Of a stretch of DNA of 64,000 nt, positions 58,821 to 64,000 are shown piece after piece. This DNA comes from Burkholderia sp. Lineage in GTDB: Bacteria > Pseudomonadota > Gammaproteobacteria > Burkholderiales > Burkholderiaceae. The stretch covers positions 1-64,000 of the forward strand of contig JAIRVP010000074.1 in the NCBI GenBank assembly GCA_031253835.1. Reading direction: 5' to 3'. The translations under genes and the position numbers were made by a program. The notes under the pieces were generated by a model. That model was given only the letters and a program-made list of their open reading frames with translations, was not told the DNA's origin and searched no databases. The first letter of the stretch is position 1, and every line of letters starts with the position of its first letter.

Positions 58821-61800
58821 TCAGTCGGCCGCGGCCGGCACGAGCACCTCGCGGCTGCCGTTGATGCCCATCGCCGACACGAGCCCCGCGGCTTCCATCT
58901 GCTCGACGAGGCGCGCCGCGCGGTTGTAGCCGATGCGCAGCTGACGCTGCACCGACGAGATCGACGCGCGCCGCGTGCGCACGACGAACGCGACAGCTTC
59001 GTCGTACAGCGGATCGGCTTCCGCGTCCGGCGCCTCGCCGAACAGGTCCTGCGTCGCGCCGTCGGCAGCCGGGCCGTCGAGGATGCCTTCCTCGTACTGC
59101 GGCTCGCCGAACTGCTTCAGGTATTCGACGATCCGGTGCACTTCCTCGTCGGCGACGAACGCGCCGTGCACGCGCTGCGGATAACCGGTGCCGGGCGGCA
59201 GGAACAGCATGTCGCCCATCCCGAGCAGCGACTCGGCGCCCATCTGGTCGAGGATCGTGCGCGAGTCGATCTTCGACGACACCTGGAACGCGACGCGCGT
59301 CGGGATGTTCGCCTTGATGAGGCCCGTGATCACGTCGACGGACGGACGCTGCGTCGCGAGGATCAGGTGGATGCCGGCCGCGCGCGCCTTCTGCGCGAGG
59401 CGCGCGATCAGCTCCTCGATCTTCTTGCCGGCGACCATCATCAGGTCGGCCAGCTCGTCGATCACGACGACGATCAGCGGCAGCTTCGACAGCGGCTCGG
59501 GATCCTCGGGCGTCAGCGAGAACGGGTTGCCGATCTTCTTTTCCTTCGCTTCCGCGTCGCGGATCTTCTGGTTGAAGCCCGCGAGGTTGCGCACGCCGAC
59601 GGCCGACATCAGCCGGTAGCGCTTCTCCATTTCGCCGACGCACCAGTTCAGCGCGTTCGCCGCGAGCTTCATGTCGGTGACGACCGGCGCGAGCAGGTGC
59701 GGGATGCCTTCGTAGACCGACAGCTCCAGCATCTTCGGGTCGATCATGATGAGCCGCACGTCCTCCGGCGTCGCCTTGTACAGCAGCGACAGGATCATCG
59801 CGTTGATCGCGACCGACTTGCCCGAACCCGTCGTGCCGGCGACGAGCATGTGCGGCGCCTTCGCGAGATCGGTGACGACCGGGTGGCCCGTGATGTCCTT
59901 GCCCATCGCGATCGTCAGTTGCGATTGCGAATGCTGGTACTCGCGCGACGCGAGGATTTCCGACAGGCGGATCATCTGGCGCTTCGCGTTCGGCAGTTCG
60001 AGACCCATGCAGGTCTTGCCGGGAATCGTCTCGACGACGCGGACCGACGTGAGGCCGAGGCCGCGCGACAGATCCTTCATCAGTCCGACGATCTGGCTGC
60101 CGCGCACGCCGAGCGCGGGCTCGATCTCGAAGCGCGTGATCACGGGGCCGGCCGATGCGCCGACGACCGTCACCGGCACCTTGAATTCCTGCAGCCGCTG
60201 CTCGATCACCTGGGCGGTTTGCGCGAGATGTTCCTCGGTGATCGTTTCGACGTCGTCGGACGCCGGTTCGAGCAGGTCGAGCGTCGGCAGTTCGACGCTG
60301 AACGATGCCGGTGCGTGGAATTCGAACGCGTTCGGGCGCGGCTGGCGCGCGGGGGTGTCGGGAGGCGCGGTGTCGGCTGCGGCCGGCTCGGTTGCCATGG
60401 CGGCGGTTGCGCCGGCCAGCGGGGCTACCGGAAGCGTCGGCGCGGTAGCGAACGCCGCCGGCATCGACAGGCTTGCGCCCGGGATGGGGGGGGCCGGTTG
60501 CGGCGCGGCGGTGATCGAGGCGGCAGCCGGTGCAGCGGACACGTCATTCGACACGGACCAGCTTGCCGACGATACGGCAGGGGCGGGCGTAGTCGTGAAC
60601 GTCGTGGTGTCGGCCGCGGCAGGCGTGGAAGCGATCCACGGAGCCTGCTGAGTCGCGGTCGTTGCGTCGATGGACGCCAGCGATCCGGTCGCGGCGGAAG
60701 CGGCGGGCGGCACCGGCAGGCGGGTTGCCGGCTGCTGTGCGATTGCGCCCGATGAGCTGGAAGGACCGAATGCCGTGCCGGTCGACGTGATTGCCGTGTT
60801 GGCCGGGTGCGTCGGTGCCGGCGCGGAAGGCTGCGCCGCAAGCGGGGCCGACGTGAAACTCACGGGCGCCGGTGCTGCGGGCGCTTGCGCGGTCGAACCC
60901 GGCGCGCTGGCCGTCGACGGTGTCGCGGCGGGGGCCGCGGTTGTCTCGGGCGTCGATGCGCGAGAGAGCGAACCGTAAGCCATGCCCGTGACACTGACCG
61001 GCGCTGCCGATGCGGTCGATGGCGACGGCGAAGCCGATGCCGTGCCGGTCACGCTGGCCGGTGACGTTGCGGCGGTGACGGGCGCAACACTCGAAGCGGA
61101 GGCCGGCACCGGTGCAGCCGAACCGTGGGCCGTGCCGACGGGCGGCGCCGCGGCAAACGGTTGAATCGTCGGCGATTTCGGCAATTCCGCAGAAGCGGCC
61201 GCCGGTGTCGTGGCAGGTTGCACCGTCGGCGAAACCGGCGGCGTCCACTGCGTGACGGGCGTGCGGACTTCAGCGACGGCCGGCAGCGGTGCCGTACGCG
61301 CCGCCGTGGCCGGTTGGGCGGCCTCCGGTGCGGGGCTCGATGCGGACAGTGCCGACGTCGTCGCAACCGGCATCGTTGCGGAAACGGCGTGCGCCGATGC
61401 GCCGGTGATCGACGAAGCGGGGAGGGCCGCGAACGGAGCGATGCCACCGGCGGGTTTCACGTCGACATGTGCGTCATCGACACTCTGCGTCACGTAGGCC
61501 GATGCCGGGCGATCGAATGCGGGGGCGCCGGTGTCGACGAACGCGGCCGGATCGTGTGCGGGAACCTTGCCGACCGCGGCTTCGCCTGCCTGTTGCACGA
61601 AGGCGGCGTGGGCCGGCTCCGATTGCGTTGCATCTGCCGGCGATTCAGCGATCGGGCGCCCGGCCGCTACGTCGAACGCGGAAACCGACGGGCTACCGAG
61701 GTCTTCCCACGGTGCGAGATCGACGGGGGCGTTGAACGACGGCGCCGGCGTGATCGCGATTGCCGGTGTGGCGAGCGCACCGTCGATGTGACGGATATCG

Positions 61801-63236
61801 TCGTCGGCTCGATGCGACAACGCGGCATCGTCGATGCCGGTATCGGCATTCGACAGGGCGTGCGGTGCGGCATCGTCGAACGCCGGGGTGCCCCAATCGG
61901 CAACCGTCGCGTGGATGCCGGGCTCAGCCGGCATGAACGCATCCAGCACGATCGGTGCGCTGTCGTCGAATGCGGGCGCGGCATCGTGTTCGACCGGAAC
62001 GCCGGCGTCATGGGCGGCGAGACCGTGCGTTGCCGGGACGAATGCGTTCGACACGGCCGCTGCTGCCGGCGCGGCAACGCTGCCGGCTGTCACGGCCATC
62101 CCGGCCACGGCTGCGGCCGCCGTCATTGCCTGCGTTGCATCGGCCGACTCCGCGCCACCGAGGGTGGCCCATTGCGCGGTGCTGGCCTCGATCGAACGCA
62201 GCGTATCGTGAACGCTCGGCGCCGGCGTGATCGGCGCGGCGGGCTTTTCCGTCCATGCATAGAGCGGCGCACGCGCCGGCGTCGGCGGCGCGGGACGGCG
62301 TCGTGCCGCGTCCGGCGACACGCCGCCTGCAGCGGCCGTTCCGGGGGCCGGGCGTACCGGCGGGCGCTGCGGCTGCGCGCCGGCCGGGCGCGGCGTGACC
62401 GTCGCACGCGGCGGCGTCTGCTTCAGCGCAGCGGTGGCCGGCCGCGCGGCAGTCGGCCGCGGCCGGACGGGTTCGAACCCGACAGGAAGCGGGGCCGGAT
62501 CGGGGCGCGGCACTTGCGAGTTCGCCGCCGCGCGCGCGAGGCTCGCGGTGCTGCCGGTCGTGGGCGGCGGCATCGCGCTGGTCGGGATCGGCGCGGGCGG
62601 CGCCACCGGCGTGCGCTGCGGTGCGGTCGGCTTCAGCCAGCCCGACGGCGCGACAGGTTCCGTCTGCGGCCGCGGCGGCGTCGTGCTGCGCGGCTTCGGC
62701 CGCGCCTGCGGATCGGGTTTCCACAGCGTCGGGCGCGAATACCGGCCGTTCTGGCGCGGCGCCATCGAGTTGACGGTGTGCGCGGTGGTCGGCTGCACGA
62801 TGTCGTCGTCGCGATGCAGCGCGCTGCGCGGCAGGTCGGCGATCCCGCGCGCGTCGTCGTCGCCGCCGTCGCGCGACAGCTTGACGCCGAACGACGTGTC
62901 GACCCACGCGGCGAACTGCCGCCAGCCGATGCCGGTCAGCCAGGGCAACCCGGCGAAGAACAGGACGACCATCGCGACCGGCGTGCCGATCGGGCCGAGT
63001 ACGTGGGCGAAGCCTGCCGAGAACGCATGGCCGAGCGCGTTCGTGTCGGGGCCCGACAGCGGGCTCGTCAGCGTGCAGCTTGCAACGAATACCGCGGCGA
63101 AGCCGAGCCACAGGCGGATCGAGCCGCGGCCGGCGAGGCCGCCGCCGCCGGGCAGCATCGCCTGCACGAGACGCCAGAAGAGAAGGAGGAACCAGACGGC
63201 GGAGATGCCGAACCAGCCGAAGACAACCGTGTGCAT
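58821..63236 (-). CDS. ftsK: DNA translocase FtsK with very long Pro/Ala/Thr linker
   Basis: Septal DNA pump that finishes chromosome segregation and activates XerCD. The 1471 residues comprise an N-terminal membrane part of about 150 residues with three or four helices (TVVFGWFGISAVWFLLLFWRL, LWLGFAAVFVASCTLTSPL, GTPVAMVVLFFAGLPWL). A linker of about 800 residues, poor in order and rich in Ala, Pro, Thr and Ser, follows (about 155-975). The motor has Walker A VAGTTGSGKSV near residue 1137 and LIVVVIDELADLMM. The C-terminal gamma winged helix (ASISSVQRQLRIGYNRAARLVEQME) reads KOPS sequences. The linker is far longer than the E. coli one by content of A/P/T. Confidence 0.94.
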   Translation of the reverse strand: MHTVVFGWFGISAVWFLLLFWRLVQAMLPGGGGLAGRGSIRLWLGFAAVFVASCTLTSPLSGPDTNALGHAFSAGFAHVLGPIGTPVAMVVLFFAGLPWLTGIGWRQFAAWVDTSFGVKLSRDGGDDDARGIADLPRSALHRDDDIVQPTTAHTVNSMAPRQNGRYSRPTLWKPDPQARPKPRSTTPPRPQTEPVAPSGWLKPTAPQRTPVAPPAPIPTSAMPPPTTGSTASLARAAANSQVPRPDPAPLPVGFEPVRPRPTAARPATAALKQTPPRATVTPRPAGAQPQRPPVRPAPGTAAAGGVSPDAARRRPAPPTPARAPLYAWTEKPAAPITPAPSVHDTLRSIEASTAQWATLGGAESADATQAMTAAAAVAGMAVTAGSVAAPAAAAVSNAFVPATHGLAAHDAGVPVEHDAAPAFDDSAPIVLDAFMPAEPGIHATVADWGTPAFDDAAPHALSNADTGIDDAALSHRADDDIRHIDGALATPAIAITPAPSFNAPVDLAPWEDLGSPSVSAFDVAAGRPIAESPADATQSEPAHAAFVQQAGEAAVGKVPAHDPAAFVDTGAPAFDRPASAYVTQSVDDAHVDVKPAGGIAPFAALPASSITGASAHAVSATMPVATTSALSASSPAPEAAQPATAARTAPLPAVAEVRTPVTQWTPPVSPTVQPATTPAAASAELPKSPTIQPFAAAPPVGTAHGSAAPVPASASSVAPVTAATSPASVTGTASASPSPSTASAAPVSVTGMAYGSLSRASTPETTAAPAATPSTASAPGSTAQAPAAPAPVSFTSAPLAAQPSAPAPTHPANTAITSTGTAFGPSSSSGAIAQQPATRLPVPPAASAATGSLASIDATTATQQAPWIASTPAAADTTTFTTTPAPAVSSASWSVSNDVSAAPAAASITAAPQPAPPIPGASLSMPAAFATAPTLPVAPLAGATAAMATEPAAADTAPPDTPARQPRPNAFEFHAPASFSVELPTLDLLEPASDDVETITEEHLAQTAQVIEQRLQEFKVPVTVVGASAGPVITRFEIEPALGVRGSQIVGLMKDLSRGLGLTSVRVVETIPGKTCMGLELPNAKRQMIRLSEILASREYQHSQSQLTIAMGKDITGHPVVTDLAKAPHMLVAGTTGSGKSVAINAMILSLLYKATPEDVRLIMIDPKMLELSVYEGIPHLLAPVVTDMKLAANALNWCVGEMEKRYRLMSAVGVRNLAGFNQKIRDAEAKEKKIGNPFSLTPEDPEPLSKLPLIVVVIDELADLMMVAGKKIEELIARLAQKARAAGIHLILATQRPSVDVITGLIKANIPTRVAFQVSSKIDSRTILDQMGAESLLGMGDMLFLPPGTGYPQRVHGAFVADEEVHRIVEYLKQFGEPQYEEGILDGPAADGATQDLFGEAPDAEADPLYDEAVAFVVRTRRASISSVQRQLRIGYNRAARLVEQMEAAGLVSAMGINGSREVLVPAAAD

Positions 63237-63413
63237 GCTTTGAAACAGGAGTGGGGCGGGGCGCGCGAGGCGCGACCCGCCGAGTTTAACCGGCCGGCGA
63301 ACAAGATTCTCGGGTGGCGTGAATGCGTTTCACGCCGTGCGGCATGTGCGTCCGGCACATGCGCGCGACACGCGACGCGAAGGCGGTCGGCCGGCCTTCG
63401 CGTGCGCGGTGCA

Positions 63414-63959
63414 TCAGGGGCTCCGGTGCGTGAAAGTGAGCGTTGCGCCGGCGGCGGTCACGATCTGCAGTTGCTGCGGCTCGCGCATCTGCACGCCGGT
63501 CTTGTCGACGTGCGCAAGCGCGTCGAGGTACGCGTGCTCGAGCTGGCCGCCGAGCGAATTCGGGCAGGCCATCCGCGTGCCGGCGAGCGGCCCGAAGCTC
63601 AGCAGCCCGTTCTTGATGGCGTAGGTGCCCATGTAGCGGTTGCAGCCCGAGAACCCGCTCGCGCGCCGGATGCCCGATTCGGTCGACAGCGCGAGCTTGA
63701 TCGGCTCGCCGTTGTCGCCGTGCGGGATCGCGCGTTGCGTGCCGTCGGCGTTCACCCAGCTGGTGAGTTCCCAGCTGGTGTCGTCGAGCAGCTGGACGGC
63801 GGCCGGGTTGTACGGATCGGGGGCGGGGGCGGCGGAATCGGGATGGGTCGGCATCGCGCAGGCAGCGAGAAGCGTGGCAAGCGTCAGCGCGCAGAGCGGC
63901 GCGCGCAACGGGCGAAGCAGGCCGGTGCGTGCGCGTGCGGCTGCGGACAAGTGGGACAT
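63414..63959 (-). CDS. META-domain (HslJ-like) lipoprotein
   Basis: A 181-residue lipoprotein with a long Arg-rich n-region and lipobox TLLAACAMP (Cys at about 34). The META domain carries LLDDTSWELTSWVNADG, SGCNRYMGTYAIKNGLLSFGPLAGTRMACPNSLGGQLEHAYLDALAHV and QLQIVTAAGATLTFTHR. The S-G-C-N-x-Y and M-A-C pair is the META/HslJ signature. HslJ relatives are heat-inducible and linked to novobiocin resistance in E. coli; here the role is unknown. Confidence 0.88.
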   Translation of the reverse strand: MSHLSAAARARTGLLRPLRAPLCALTLATLLAACAMPTHPDSAAPAPDPYNPAAVQLLDDTSWELTSWVNADGTQRAIPHGDNGEPIKLALSTESGIRRASGFSGCNRYMGTYAIKNGLLSFGPLAGTRMACPNSLGGQLEHAYLDALAHVDKTGVQMREPQQLQIVTAAGATLTFTHRSP

Positions 63960-64000
63960 GAGCCTCGTTCCTCATCGGATTCTGATCAAGGCGTAAGAGT

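Overview
The window is high-GC DNA (about two thirds G+C) from a member of the Betaproteobacteria. Protein content and codon use point to Burkholderia, most likely the large chromosome of a B. cepacia complex strain. This is inferred from parE-parC topoisomerase genes with uup upstream, an orphan rsxB-nth pair, an intracellular PHA depolymerase with Cys183, ecotin, a DUF3311-plus-symporter pair, and a very long FtsK. No rRNA, CRISPR array, insertion sequence or prophage was seen.

Layout. 1-5460: the end of a nitrate/sulfonate-type ABC ATPase, a TPR protein, two paralogous lipoproteins, then otsA overlapping a P-loop kinase-like gene. 5491-13217: an MFS exporter, several secreted or lipid-anchored proteins, ecotin, a divergent TetR/SDR pair, a beta-helix lipoprotein, and tRNA-fMet and tRNA-Arg(CCT). 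13218-21509: rubredoxin, a DUF4399 protein, uup, parE, parC and a CopD-like membrane protein. A cluster of DnaA-box-like 9-mers lies in the parE leader. 21548-26795: a LysR/PACE efflux pair, a chromate transporter and a GGDEF-EAL protein. 27013-33092: an amino-acid-metabolism-flavoured group (PhzF, RidA, PLP aminotransferase, DMT exporter, VOC protein, MocR regulator). 33251-36230: htpG with a sigma-32-type promoter, ubiC and a DNA-deoxyinosine glycosylase.

36231-39310 is the accessory stretch. It holds an A+T-rich two-gene unit (a DUF262 protein followed by a HEPN protein with an R-x4-H motif), which looks like a candidate defence or toxin system. Next to it are a small membrane protein and a RelE/ParE-type toxin-antitoxin module with its own palindromic operator.

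39442-48506: a spermidine-synthase-like protein, a DUF3311/SSS symporter operon with a clear sigma-70 promoter, two tandem micro-lipoproteins whose predicted mature parts are only seven residues, a larger lipoprotein, a VOC protein, transaldolase, a BenE transporter and a VWA/MoxR pair. 48733-58708: two small cytochromes c, DUF1841, a DMT transporter, nth-rsxB, TetR, phaZ, a GH15 glucanase and a lactonase-family protein. 58821-63959: ftsK and a META-domain lipoprotein.

Most of the window is core housekeeping sequence. The best leads for something new are the DUF262-HEPN pair, the seven-residue lipopeptides and the DnaA-box cluster before parE. Start sites were chosen by ribosome binding site, signal peptide and family length, and are marked where uncertain.
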